NCBI RefSeq assembly: GCF_029953285.1
Contig: NZ_JASAOI010000068.1
Coordinates: forward strand, 1 to 64,000
Origin: Yinghuangia seranimata
GTDB lineage: Bacteria; Actinomycetota; Actinomycetes; Streptomycetales; Streptomycetaceae
Direction of reading: 5' to 3'
DNA: 64,000 nucleotides
Position numbers and translations under genes: made by a program. The notes below the pieces were generated by a model. That model worked only from the letters and a program-made list of their open reading frames with translations. It was not told the DNA's origin and did not search any database. Shown here one piece after another: positions 17,385-25,826 of this stretch (position 1 is its first letter; each line of letters opens with the position of its first letter).

Positions 17385-19610
17385 TCACCCGCGGGGCAGT
17401 CCGAGGATGCGTTCGGCGACCACGTTGAGCTGGATCTCGCGGGTGCCGCCGCCGAGCAGCACCGCGGGGATGGACAGGTAGGCGGTGACGAGTTCCTCCG
17501 CGGCGCCCTCGGCGGCCAGGCCGGCCTCGGCGGCGCGGTCCAGGCGCGCGGTGACGACGGCGCGCTGGTGCTCGGTGACGGCGAGCTTGAGGACGCTGGA
17601 CGCGGCGCCCGGGTTGAGCCCGGACAGCTGCTGGAGGGTGGAGCGCAGGGTGAGGGCGCGCAGCGCCCAGTTCTCGGCGGCGAACGCGCCGAGCCGGCCG
17701 AGCGTGGCGGCCGGGACGGCGGCGGCTCCGCCGGTGCCGGCCGCGGCTCCGATGTCGCGGAGCAGCTTGCCGTACGCGGCCATGCCGGGTCCGCCGGCGA
17801 TCATGACGCGCTCGTTGGCGAGCGTGGTGCGGGTGATGGCCCAGCCGCCGTTGACGTCGCCGACGACCATGTCGTCGGGCACGAACACGTCCGCGAGGAA
17901 GACCTCGTTGAACTCGGACTGGCCGTTGGTCTGCTTGAGCGGCCGCACGTCGATGCCGGAGGTGCTCATGTCGACGATGAAGTAGGTGATGCCCTTGTGC
18001 TTGGGCACGTCCTGGTCGGTGCGGGCGAGGCAGATGCCGAAGTGGGCTTCGTGGGCCTTGGAGTTCCACACCTTCTGGCCGCTGATGCGCCAGCCGCCGT
18101 CGACCTTCTCGGCGCGGGTGCTGAGCGAGGCGAGGTCGGAGCCGGCGCCGGGCTCGCTGAACAGCTGGCACCACACGATGTCGCCGCGCAGGGTGGCGGG
18201 GACGAAGCGGTCCTTCTGCGCGTCGGTGCCGTGCGCCATGATCGTCGGGAGCGCGAACTCGCCGATGATGGTGGAGGGCTGGGTCAGCCCCGCGGCGGCG
18301 AACTCCTGCTGGATGACGATCTGCCGGGCCGGGTCGGCGCCGACGCCGTACGGCTTGGGGTAGTGCGGGGAGACGTAGCCGCACTCGTCGGCGAGGAAGT
18401 GCCGGCGGGCGGGCTCGTCGAGTTCGGCGGCGCGCGCGAGGTTCGCGGCGACCTCGGCGCGGAAGGCGTCGAGGGAGCCGTCGAGTTCGAGGTCGAAGCG
18501 GCGCTCGGGGCCGCCGGACAGGCTCTCCAGCGCGCGGCGGCCGAGCAGTTCGGCCCAGGTGCCGGCGGGGCCGAGGAGCTGGCCGAGGAACACGGCGCGG
18601 CGCCAGTAGAAGTTGATGTCGTGTTCCCACGTGAAGCCGATGCCGCCGAGCATCGTGATGCAGTCGAGGGCGATCTCGCGGGCGGCCGGGAGGCAGGTGA
18701 CGGCGGCTTCGGCGGCGGCGAGTTCGAGCTGGGCCTCGGCGCCGGGGCCGGTCTCGTCGGCGGCGCGGGCGGCGTCCCACGCGGCGGCGGTCATCACCTG
18801 GAGGCGGGTGAAGAGGTTGGCGGCCTTGTGCTTGACGGCCTGGAACGAGCCGACGGCACGGCCGAACTGCTCGCGGATCTTGACGTACTCGACGGCGGTC
18901 TCGAAGCACCAGCGGGCGACGCCGACGGCTTCCGCGGAGGCGAGGACGGCGGCCAGGCGGCGCACCTTCTCGGTGTCGACGCCGGTGAGCACCTGCGCGG
19001 AGGCGACCTCGAGGGCGTGCGCCTTGACGCGGCCGGCGCCGCGGGCGAGGTCGACGCCGGTGAGCGGTTCGACGGCGACGGCGTCGGTCTCCGCGGGGGT
19101 GACGACGAACCACAGTTCGCGGGACCCGTCGCGGGCGCCGAGCAGCAGGTGGCGGGCGTTCGCGGCGCCGGGCACCGGGCCGGTCGCGCCGTTGACCTCC
19201 CAGCCGGCGGCGGTCGCGTGCGCGGTCAGTCCGGCGGTGACGGCGACGGCGCCGGTGGCCCCCTCGGCGAAGGCCGGCAGCAGCGCCTTGCCGGCCTCGG
19301 GTCCGGCGTAGCGGGCGAGGACCGCGCTGGTGACCACCGTGGGCAGCAGCGGCCCGGGGAGCAGCGCGCGCCCGGACTCCTCCAGGGCGACGGCGAGGTC
19401 GAGGAGGCCGGCTCCGGCGCCGTCGAACTCCTCGGGGAGGTGCACGGCGGGCACGCCCTCGGCCACCAGCGCGTCCCAGAACGCGGGGACGCTGCCCGCC
19501 GACAGTGCGTCCAGGTCGGCGCGGGTCGCCTCGACGGGTGCGTGGCGGCGCGCGAATCCGGCGACGGAGTCGGCGAACGTGCGGTGTTCCGGGGTGTATC
19601 CGATGGGCAC
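17385..19610 (-). CDS. Fused double acyl-CoA dehydrogenase (FadE34-like)
   Basis: This 741-residue protein contains two ACAD units in series. Residues ~1-370 resemble the small ACAD at 13669, including YVKIREQFGRAVGSFQAVKHK and LDCITMLGGIGFTWEHDINFYWRR. Residues ~385-741 resemble a full ACAD, with WCQLFSEPGAGSDLASL, RISGQKVWNSKAHEA, TTLANERVMIAGG and a C-terminal AVLLGGGTREIQLNVVAERILGL. This is the covalent counterpart of the heteromeric ACAD pair downstream, as in mycobacterial FadE34. It is the first gene of the operon, 46 bases after the shared operator-like element plus leader. The usual substrates of such fusions are sterol side-chain CoA esters; not proven here. Confidence 0.87.
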   Translation of the reverse strand: MPIGYTPEHRTFADSVAGFARRHAPVEATRADLDALSAGSVPAFWDALVAEGVPAVHLPEEFDGAGAGLLDLAVALEESGRALLPGPLLPTVVTSAVLARYAGPEAGKALLPAFAEGATGAVAVTAGLTAHATAAGWEVNGATGPVPGAANARHLLLGARDGSRELWFVVTPAETDAVAVEPLTGVDLARGAGRVKAHALEVASAQVLTGVDTEKVRRLAAVLASAEAVGVARWCFETAVEYVKIREQFGRAVGSFQAVKHKAANLFTRLQVMTAAAWDAARAADETGPGAEAQLELAAAEAAVTCLPAAREIALDCITMLGGIGFTWEHDINFYWRRAVFLGQLLGPAGTWAELLGRRALESLSGGPERRFDLELDGSLDAFRAEVAANLARAAELDEPARRHFLADECGYVSPHYPKPYGVGADPARQIVIQQEFAAAGLTQPSTIIGEFALPTIMAHGTDAQKDRFVPATLRGDIVWCQLFSEPGAGSDLASLSTRAEKVDGGWRISGQKVWNSKAHEAHFGICLARTDQDVPKHKGITYFIVDMSTSGIDVRPLKQTNGQSEFNEVFLADVFVPDDMVVGDVNGGWAITRTTLANERVMIAGGPGMAAYGKLLRDIGAAAGTGGAAAVPAATLGRLGAFAAENWALRALTLRSTLQQLSGLNPGAASSVLKLAVTEHQRAVVTARLDRAAEAGLAAEGAAEELVTAYLSIPAVLLGGGTREIQLNVVAERILGLPRG

Positions 19611-19677
19611 TGGGTTCCCCTATCTGTACGGGCTCCGGGCGGGAGGGGCCGGGCCCGCCGATCCTGATGACCCGACA

Positions 19678-19697
19678 ATATCCTTGTCAAGGTCAAA
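19678..19697. promoter_or_regulatory. Putative operator CCTTGTCAAGG upstream of the dehydrogenase operon
   Basis: This is the second copy of the 20-bp element at 4228-4247 (18 of 20 bases the same), with the palindrome CCTTGTCAAGG. On the coding strand it begins TTTGACCTTG. It is centred about 77 bp upstream of the fused ACAD start codon. A CAAG/CTTG order opposite to the KstR2 box argues against that regulator. Confidence 0.65.
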
Positions 19698-19731
19698 GGA
19701 AAAGACAGGAGTCCTTAGCTTTTCGCGCGAT

Positions 19732-19767
19732 GGGGCGGGCCCGAGGCGGGACACCGGGGCCCGCCCC
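19732..19767 (-). terminator. Hairpin terminator after the PPOX gene
   Basis: Perfect 11-bp arms ggggcgggccc and gggcccgcccc are separated by 14 bases. The hairpin starts 11 bases past the PPOX stop and separates it from the dehydrogenase operon promoter. Confidence 0.7.
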
Positions 19768-19778
19768 GTCTCACCCGC

Positions 19779-20279
19779 CTACTGCTGCGGGGGACGCGTG
19801 GACGGCAGGCCGAGCTTGCGGTGGTCCCACGTGACGATCTTCTTCGGCGTGACCTTGATGACCACGCGCTTGTTGAGCATCATCTCGACCGCCGGGCGCA
19901 GGGCCTCGGTGTACGGCATCGAGTAGCGGCTGAAGACGCTGACGCCCAGCTCCCAGATGCGGTCCGGGTCCTCGACGATCTCCGCGGTGCCGACGATCGA
20001 CACGCCGCGCAGCTCCTCGTAGTAGTCGCCCTCCTCGACCAGCAGCGTGATGTTCGGGTTGCGGCGCAGGTTCAGGATCTTCTGGGCCTTGGCCTTGCTC
20101 TCCAGGCCGATCTCGCCCTCGAGGAACCCGTACCACATGCCGATGGAGTGGATGCTGCCGTCGGCGTTGAGCGTCGACATGGTCATCGAGTGGCGCTCGT
20201 TGAGGAACGCCTCGACCTCCTCGTCGGTCATGCGCACCTTGTCGCGCTGCTTGACGCCGTGGCCCATCTGCTCGCCCAT
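19779..20279 (-). CDS. PPOX-family flavin/F420-binding protein
   Basis: This 166-residue split-barrel protein of the pyridoxamine 5'-phosphate oxidase superfamily has GAGGGG before the ATG. Visible family features are HSMTMSTLNADGSIHSIGMWYGFLEGEIGLESKAKAQKILNLRRNPNITLLVEEG and RGVSIVGTAEIVED. Members bind FMN or F420 and often reduce C=C or similar bonds; the substrate is unknown. It is transcribed alone, just upstream of the dehydrogenase operon, and diverges from the SDR gene. A palindromic CATTG...CAATG site lies in its promoter region. Confidence 0.8.
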   Translation of the reverse strand: MGEQMGHGVKQRDKVRMTDEEVEAFLNERHSMTMSTLNADGSIHSIGMWYGFLEGEIGLESKAKAQKILNLRRNPNITLLVEEGDYYEELRGVSIVGTAEIVEDPDRIWELGVSVFSRYSMPYTEALRPAVEMMLNKRVVIKVTPKKIVTWDHRKLGLPSTRPPQQ

Positions 20280-20305
20280 GCCGGCCCCTCACCCTTCGGA
20301 AATGT

Positions 20306-20326
20306 CATTGCTTCAGTCAAACAATG
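20306..20326. promoter_or_regulatory. Palindromic site CATTG-N11-CAATG between the PPOX and SDR genes
   Basis: The 5-bp arms flank a core that on the minus strand reads ATTGTTTGACTGAA. This matches 13 of 14 bases in the GMC/kinase intergenic site at 9927-9943. It lies about 27 bp upstream of the PPOX start and is a candidate operator for a regulator shared with that locus. Confidence 0.45.
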
Positions 20327-20415
20327 CCACAGCCTGCACCGTGCGCCCGGCGTGCGACAAGCCCCGGGCCGCGCACCCCCTTGCTCCTTGACGTTCCGTC
20401 AGATAGTCCTGACGC

Positions 20416-21231
20416 ATGACGCGCACCGACGACACCGAAGTCCCCGACTACCCCGGGCGCCTGCGCCTCGACGGCAAGGGCGTCGTCGTCCTCGGCGCGG
20501 GGCAGGGCATCGGGCGCCAGGCCACGCACGCCCTCGCGCAGGCCGGCGCGAAGGTCCTCGCCGTCGACCTCGACCCCGACCTCGCCGACGACGTCGCCAA
20601 GGAGGTCGACGGCCACGCCTGGGCCGGCGACGCCACCTCCCGCGAAGCCGTCGCCGAGCTGTGGCGCACCGCCGAGGAGCGGCTCGGCCGCGTCCACGCC
20701 CTCGTCGACATCATCGGCATGAGCAAGTACCAGGACCTGCTGTCGGTCACCGACGAGGACTGGGACTGGCACCAGAACGTCGTGCTGCGCCACGCGCTGC
20801 TCGCGCTGCAGTACGGCGGCGCCCACATGGCCCGCAACGGCGGCGGCGCCATCACGTTCGTCGCGTCCGTCTCCGGGCTGACCGGCGCGCCCATGCACGC
20901 CGCGTACGGCGCCGCCAAGGCCGCCCTGATGTCGCTGGTGCGCTCGGCGTCCGTCGAGCTCGGCCCGTCCGGCGTCCGCGTGAACGCGGTCGCCCCCGGC
21001 GTCGTGTGGACCCCGCGCGTCTCCGCCTACCTCGGCGACCCGGGCCGCGCCGCCAACGCCGCCAACGCGCCGCTGCGCGACGTCGCGCGGCCCGCCGACA
21101 TCGCGGGGCCGCTGCTGTTCCTCACCGGCGACCTGTCCCGCTACGTCTCCGGCCAGGTCCTGACCGTCGACGGCGGCGTCGGCGTGAAGTTCCCGTACCC
21201 GCTCCCCGACATGGAGGCGGCCCCGCACTGA
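20416..21231 (+). CDS. Short-chain dehydrogenase/reductase (SDR)
   Basis: This 271-residue classical SDR has the cofactor motif GAGQGIGR near residue 29, catalytic Ser in ITFVASVSGLTG, and Tyr/Lys in YGAAKAALM. The C-terminal GPLLFLTGDLSRYVSGQVLTVDGG is also typical. It interconverts a hydroxyl and a ketone with NAD(P)H. Placed among acyl-CoA and PPOX genes, it could be a hydroxyacyl-CoA or hydroxysteroid dehydrogenase. The ATG follows GATAGT by only 8 bases, so the mRNA may be leaderless. The exact substrate is open. Confidence 0.88.
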   Translation: MTRTDDTEVPDYPGRLRLDGKGVVVLGAGQGIGRQATHALAQAGAKVLAVDLDPDLADDVAKEVDGHAWAGDATSREAVAELWRTAEERLGRVHALVDIIGMSKYQDLLSVTDEDWDWHQNVVLRHALLALQYGGAHMARNGGGAITFVASVSGLTGAPMHAAYGAAKAALMSLVRSASVELGPSGVRVNAVAPGVVWTPRVSAYLGDPGRAANAANAPLRDVARPADIAGPLLFLTGDLSRYVSGQVLTVDGGVGVKFPYPLPDMEAAPH

Positions 21232-21345
21232 GCCCCAGGAGACGCGGGGCGGGGCGCGGCGACGACCACGCCGGACGCCGTCGCGTTCGGGCCCGCCCGA
21301 CCGCGTGGGGGCTTGCGGCCGGGCGGGGGTCTGCGGGGCGCGCGG

Positions 21346-22884
21346 TCAGCGCGCGACGGGGGCGTCCGCGGCGGCCTCGGCGGGCCGGGGCGCGGCCGCG
21401 ACGACCTGCTTGGCGGTCTGGAGCGGCTTCTCCTTGATCAGCAGCACGCACAACAGGGCCATCAGCCCGAACGGCGCGGCGACCAGGAAGATGTCGCCGA
21501 TCGCGTGGCCGTAGGCGCCCTCGACGACCTCGCGCACGCCCGGCGGGAGGTGGCGGGCGTCGGGGATGCCGCCGCTGCCGTCCCGGCCGCCGCCGAGGCC
21601 GCCCTCGGCCAGGTAGTCCTTCACGCGGTGCGCCATCACCGCGCCGAGGACGGACACGCCGACCGCGCCGCCGAGGCTGCGGAAGAACGCCACGGTGGAG
21701 CTGGCCGCGCCGAGCTCCCTCGCCGGGACGGCGTTCTGCACGGCGAGGATCAGGTTCTGCTGGAGCGCGCCGACGCCCACGCCGACCAGGAACATGAACG
21801 CGGACAGCACGATCAGGTTCGTGTCGAAGCGGGTCGTGCCCATGAGCACGAGCCCGACGGTGAGCGCGACCGCGCCCGCGACGAGGTAGCGCTTCCAGCG
21901 CCCGGTCGCGGTGATCGCCCGGCCGACGAGGGTCGAGGTGATCGCGAGGCCGAGGATGAGCGGCATCGTCATCAGGCCGGACACCGTCGGGGACTTGCCG
22001 CGCGCGATCTGGAAGTACTGGCTGAGGAACGTCGTCGAGCCCAGCATGACGAGCCCGACCGCGAGGCTGCCCAGCACCGCCAGCACGATGGTGCGGTCGC
22101 GGAACAGCCACATGGGGATGACCGGTTCGGCGGCGCGCCCCTCGACGAGGACGGCGAGCGCGAGCAGCAGCGCGGCGCCGCCGGTGAGCACCGCGGTCTG
22201 CCACGACATCCACGCGTACTTGTCGCCGGCCAGCGTGACCCAGACCAGCAGCAGCGCGACACCGCCGCTGATGAGCGTCGCCCCCGCGTAGTCGATCTTG
22301 ACGTCGGCGCGCTTCACAACCGGGAGGTCGAGGGTCTTCTGCAGGATGACCAGCGCCGCGACGGCGAACGGCACGCCGACGTAGAAGCAGCCGCGCCAGC
22401 CGAGCCCCGGGGTGTCGACGATGACGCCGCCGATCAGCGGGCCCGCGACGGTGGCCAGGGCGTAGGTGACGCCGAGGTAGCCGCTGTAGCGGCCGCGTTC
22501 GCGCGGCGGGATCATCGCCGCCATGATCACCTGCGCGAGGGCGGTGAGACCGCCGACGCCGATGCCCTGCACGACGCGGCAGGCGATCAGCATCCCGGCG
22601 CTCTGGGCGAGCCCGGCGAGCATCGACCCGGTCACATAGATGACGAGCGACAGCTGGACGAGCAGCTTCTTGCTGAACAGGTCGGAGAGCTTGCCCCAGA
22701 TGGGCGTGGTGCAGGTCATCGCGAGCAGCGTCGCGGTGACCACCCAGGTGTAGGCCGACTGGCCGCCGCCGAGGTCCGCAATGATGCGCGGCAGCGCGTT
22801 GCTCGTGATCGTCGACGACAGGATCGCCACGAACATGCCGAGCAGCAGCCCGGACAGCGCCTCCATGATCTTGCGGTGGCTCAT
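21346..22884 (-). CDS. MFS multidrug exporter, DHA2 family
   Basis: This is a 512-residue, about 14-TM efflux transporter. MSHRKIMEALSGLLLGMFVAILSSTITSNALPRI begins as in many streptomycete DHA2 exporters, so the ATG at 22884 is preferred over 22896. Loop motif GKLSDLFSKKLLVQLSL and motif C GYLGVTYALATVAGPLIGG are present. The C-terminal 20 residues are Ala-rich and cytoplasmic. A perfect AGTTGC/GCAACT inverted repeat lies 35-51 bp upstream. No regulator gene is adjacent. Substrate unknown. Confidence 0.88.
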   Translation of the reverse strand: MSHRKIMEALSGLLLGMFVAILSSTITSNALPRIIADLGGGQSAYTWVVTATLLAMTCTTPIWGKLSDLFSKKLLVQLSLVIYVTGSMLAGLAQSAGMLIACRVVQGIGVGGLTALAQVIMAAMIPPRERGRYSGYLGVTYALATVAGPLIGGVIVDTPGLGWRGCFYVGVPFAVAALVILQKTLDLPVVKRADVKIDYAGATLISGGVALLLVWVTLAGDKYAWMSWQTAVLTGGAALLLALAVLVEGRAAEPVIPMWLFRDRTIVLAVLGSLAVGLVMLGSTTFLSQYFQIARGKSPTVSGLMTMPLILGLAITSTLVGRAITATGRWKRYLVAGAVALTVGLVLMGTTRFDTNLIVLSAFMFLVGVGVGALQQNLILAVQNAVPARELGAASSTVAFFRSLGGAVGVSVLGAVMAHRVKDYLAEGGLGGGRDGSGGIPDARHLPPGVREVVEGAYGHAIGDIFLVAAPFGLMALLCVLLIKEKPLQTAKQVVAAAPRPAEAAADAPVAR

Positions 22885-22918
22885 CGGTTCACCCATGGAG
22901 AAGAATGTACGACACATT

Positions 22919-22935
22919 AGTTGCGCTAGGCAACT
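22919..22935. promoter_or_regulatory. Inverted repeat AGTTGC-N5-GCAACT before the MFS gene
   Basis: Perfect 6-bp arms with 5 bases between them lie in an AT-rich stretch upstream of the minus-strand exporter start. This is the size and form of a TetR/MarR operator. The regulator must be encoded elsewhere. Confidence 0.55.
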
Positions 22936-23023
22936 TTAACGATCCTTGGCATTCGCGTGCTTTCACGGAGATGCCGTAACGCGGCGCGCCGCGCGCCGGG
23001 CCGGCGCGTCCTAACCTGAAAAC

Positions 23024-23263
23024 ATGTCAAACACCAGCAAGAGCGGAGGAAGCGGCGGTTTCCTCTCGCAGATCAGCAACACGACCTGGATCGCGATCGC
23101 CGTCGGGATCCTGACCCTGTGGTTCGTGCTGGCCAACACCGGCTCGGCGTCGGTCCGCTTCTGGATCCCGACCGTCGAGGCGCCGATGTGGATCGTGCTC
23201 ATCGGCACGTTCGCGGTCGGCGCGTTCACCGGATGGATGATCAGCAGGCGCCGCGAACGCTGA
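23024..23263 (+). CDS. Small LapA-domain membrane protein
   Basis: This 79-residue protein has two hydrophobic segments (TWIAIAVGILTLWFVLANTGSASVRFW and MWIVLIGTFAVGAFTGWMI) and a basic end SRRRER. This is the pattern of the LapA/DUF1049 family. Members sit in the inner membrane; in Proteobacteria they help lipopolysaccharide assembly, but in Gram-positive actinobacteria the role is unknown. Monocistronic. Confidence 0.8.
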   Translation: MSNTSKSGGSGGFLSQISNTTWIAIAVGILTLWFVLANTGSASVRFWIPTVEAPMWIVLIGTFAVGAFTGWMISRRRER

Positions 23264-23306
23264 CGGCTCCAGCCGCAGCCGATCCGGCCGATTAAGCTTC
23301 CGGCTT

Positions 23307-24443
23307 GTGTCCAGGCAGCCCCGGCCCCATCGGCCCCTCCGCGCGTTCCGGGCCACGGCCGCGGCGCTCGCCGCCGCCGCGCTGCTCGGCGCGTGCGGCG
23401 TCGGCGGCACGACGAAGGCCGAGGCGCCGCCCGCCAGCGTGTGCGCCGGAATGCTGCCCACCTCCGACGTGACCGCGCTGCTGCCCCCCGGCAGCCCCGT
23501 CGTCCGCGAGGAACAGAAGCCGCTCCCCAAGTACCCGCTGCTGCGCTGCGAGGTCAGCTCCGGCGGCGCCACCTTCGTCGGCTCGGTCAACCTGCCGAAC
23601 ATGGCCGGCTCGGAGCTCGTCCAGCTGGCCGGCTCCACCGGCGCGGCCTCCGCCCCGCTCAGCGGCCGCGGCCTGGTCGGCATGGCCGGCCCCGACGACG
23701 CCTGGGTCACCCCCGACTGCGTGCTCGGCTTCACCGACGAGAACGGCAAGCCCGCCAAGGTGCCCGTGATCGTCCGCGCCCGCCTGCTCGGCGCGTCCAA
23801 CAGCGACCACCGCGACGAGCTCGCCCGGCTCGTCGCGCGCCTCGCCGCCCAGATGAACACCCGTGCCGAGTGCGAGATGGATCCCGCGCCCGGCGACCCC
23901 GACCCGGTGGTGCGCGCGCAGGCCCCCCAGCCGCTGAGCGACCAGCCGGTGTGCGGCCTCGTCGACCCGGCGGCGCTCGGCGCGGTCGCGCAGGGCACGC
24001 AGCGCGGACGGTGGAGCGCCGCGCGGACGCCGGTGCCGCACGCCTACGTGGAGACGTGCGACCTGTACCTCGACGGTGTGCGCGCGTTCTCCTTCACCGT
24101 GGCGCACGGCTACGTCGCGCCGTCCGCCGAGATCCCCGGCGAACGGCCGCGGCTGACCGAACGCCTGCCGGTGGCGCCGGAGGTCACTCCCCCGCCGCCG
24201 CGCGGCAGCCGCGTCGCGACCGCGATGCCGCCCGGCACCGTGATCGCCGCGGTCAACGGCACCCAGCCGGCCGTGAACGGCCCCGCGTGCAACGACGCCT
24301 ACCGGCTCGCCCGGCACGACGGGCTGCCGGCCGCCGCGTGGAACGTGCCGACCGAGCAGCTCTTCCACGCGTTCGTGAACGGCGCGGTCGCGGCGGGCAT
24401 CGGATGCGCGCCCGCCCCCGACGCGGCGTGGAAGACCGGCTGA
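23307..24443 (+). CDS. Secreted lipoprotein of unknown function
   Basis: This 378-residue protein starts at a GTG with little leader, possibly leaderless. The signal peptide ends in the lipobox LLGAC, with Cys30 as the lipidated residue. The mature part contains two similar halves. Each begins with a Cys in VCAGMLPTSDVTALLPPGSP or VCGLVDPAALGAVAQGTQRG and has a second Cys about 40 residues later, in the manner of DUF3558-type actinobacterial lipoproteins. Function unknown; location is the outer face of the membrane. Confidence 0.75.
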   Translation: MSRQPRPHRPLRAFRATAAALAAAALLGACGVGGTTKAEAPPASVCAGMLPTSDVTALLPPGSPVVREEQKPLPKYPLLRCEVSSGGATFVGSVNLPNMAGSELVQLAGSTGAASAPLSGRGLVGMAGPDDAWVTPDCVLGFTDENGKPAKVPVIVRARLLGASNSDHRDELARLVARLAAQMNTRAECEMDPAPGDPDPVVRAQAPQPLSDQPVCGLVDPAALGAVAQGTQRGRWSAARTPVPHAYVETCDLYLDGVRAFSFTVAHGYVAPSAEIPGERPRLTERLPVAPEVTPPPPRGSRVATAMPPGTVIAAVNGTQPAVNGPACNDAYRLARHDGLPAAAWNVPTEQLFHAFVNGAVAAGIGCAPAPDAAWKTG

Positions 24444-24805
24444 GGCCACGCCGGAGCGGCCTCGGGCCAGCGGCCCGTACGTGTTGTCGGCCTCGCCGAT
24501 GGCGCGTCCGAGCGGGTGACGGAACACCGTGTGCTCTCGCGAAACGCTGTTCCGCGCCTGCGGATCCGGCGGCCCGGCCGCGGATCGCGCGCTCCTGCGG
24601 CCGGCGCGCGCCACGGCCCCGGGTCGAACACATGTCGGGCGAAACAGTCGGCCAAACCCGAAATCCCCCGTACGGAGCACGACACGCCCGGGCCGGTTCC
24701 GCTCATACGAGTGACGTTCCCTGGCATCGTCTGTCACCCAACGTGACGGACCGGTAACGTCGCGCGGCGACATCTCTCCCTATCACCCGCAGCGAGGAGC
24801 CACCC
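24444..24805. other. 362-bp gap with promoter region
   Basis: I see no gene here. A weak 6-bp hairpin GAGGCC/GGCCTC (24442-24463) overlaps the lipoprotein stop. Near the right end GTCAC-N5-GTGAC (24733-24747) and an AT-rich stretch around 24758 form the probable promoter of the next gene. Confidence 0.4.
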
Positions 24806-25591
24806 GTGTCACGTTTGCTGGACGTCAGCCCCGAGGTACGCGCCGAGATCGGCGACGACGAGGCCTTCCGCCTGGTGTCCGGGGAGACCGGACCGCAGAC
24901 GTACGCGTGCGCCTCGTGCCGGGGCGGCGGCGACACCACCGTCGAGGAGACCAGCGCGCTGCTGTACCTGGCGCAGGAGACGGCCGTCCTCGCGTTCGCG
25001 CACGCCCGCTGCATCCCGTCGCAGGTCATCCCCGTGTCGGACGCCGCGGTCGAGCCGCTGATCGCCGCGCAGCAGGGCGACCCGACCAACGTCCCCACGC
25101 CGACCGTGATCCCGGGCGGCCCGGTGCCGATCTCGATCACCGGCAGCATGATGGTGTGCGACGGCATCACCTACGCCGCGCTGGTCGTCGAGCCGGGCGC
25201 CGCGGTGTCCCGTCCGGGGACGCAGGGCGCGCGCGACGAGTTCCTGTCGCTGCTGGCCGAGCGCGGGTTCAGCCCGATCGCGACGCCGGACATGACGCTG
25301 CCGCCGCTGCTGAGCGGCTGGTCCGTCGCACTCGACGGCGGCTTCCTCACGGCGGTTCTCTTCCCGGGCATGAGCGGCCGCACCGAGGCGTGGTGGCAGG
25401 CCCAGGTCCCCGCCGAGGTTCCGGAGGCCTGGCTGATGGCCGCGCGGGCCAACGGCGTCGTGCTGCTGTTCGCCGCGCCGGTCGGCACGATCGGCATCCA
25501 CACCGGCAACGACGAGCTGGGCGCCGCGCTGCGCGAGGCCGGCCGCCGCGGCCTGCTGGTGGCCGGCTCAGTCCCGCTGACCGGGGTGTAA
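24806..25591 (+). CDS. Conserved hypothetical protein with Cys/His cluster
   Basis: The protein has 261 residues from a GTG with AGGAG at a good distance. I do not recognise it. Near the N-terminus CASC (residues ~35-38) and AHARC about 30 residues later give a CxxC...HxxC pattern suited to zinc binding. There is no signal peptide or TM segment; the rest is a mixed alpha/beta cytoplasmic protein. A strong hairpin follows, so it is monocistronic. Confidence 0.7.
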   Translation: MSRLLDVSPEVRAEIGDDEAFRLVSGETGPQTYACASCRGGGDTTVEETSALLYLAQETAVLAFAHARCIPSQVIPVSDAAVEPLIAAQQGDPTNVPTPTVIPGGPVPISITGSMMVCDGITYAALVVEPGAAVSRPGTQGARDEFLSLLAERGFSPIATPDMTLPPLLSGWSVALDGGFLTAVLFPGMSGRTEAWWQAQVPAEVPEAWLMAARANGVVLLFAAPVGTIGIHTGNDELGAALREAGRRGLLVAGSVPLTGV

Positions 25592-25616
25592 CCAGGACCA
25601 CACCACACGTGTTGCG

Positions 25617-25648
25617 GGGAGCGTGCGCCGGGTGAGGCGCACGCTCCC
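25617..25648 (+). terminator. Perfect hairpin terminator
   Basis: The 13-bp arms gggagcgtgcgcc and ggcgcacgctccc pair around a 6-base loop, 26 bases after the previous stop. Confidence 0.8.
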
Positions 25649-25826
25649 GCGTGTTTGTGCGACGGGGCCTCGCCCGGGCGTGCGTTCCGCGCATCGCCCG
25701 CCGCCGCTCGCCATGTGCGCAGGTCAGGGCCGCGCGTGACCGACCCCATATCCTTCCCGCCCCACGCCGCGCTGCGCGGGCGCGGGTGACGCGGGCGCTG
25801 ATCGGCCGGCTGCTAGCGTCGGTCCG

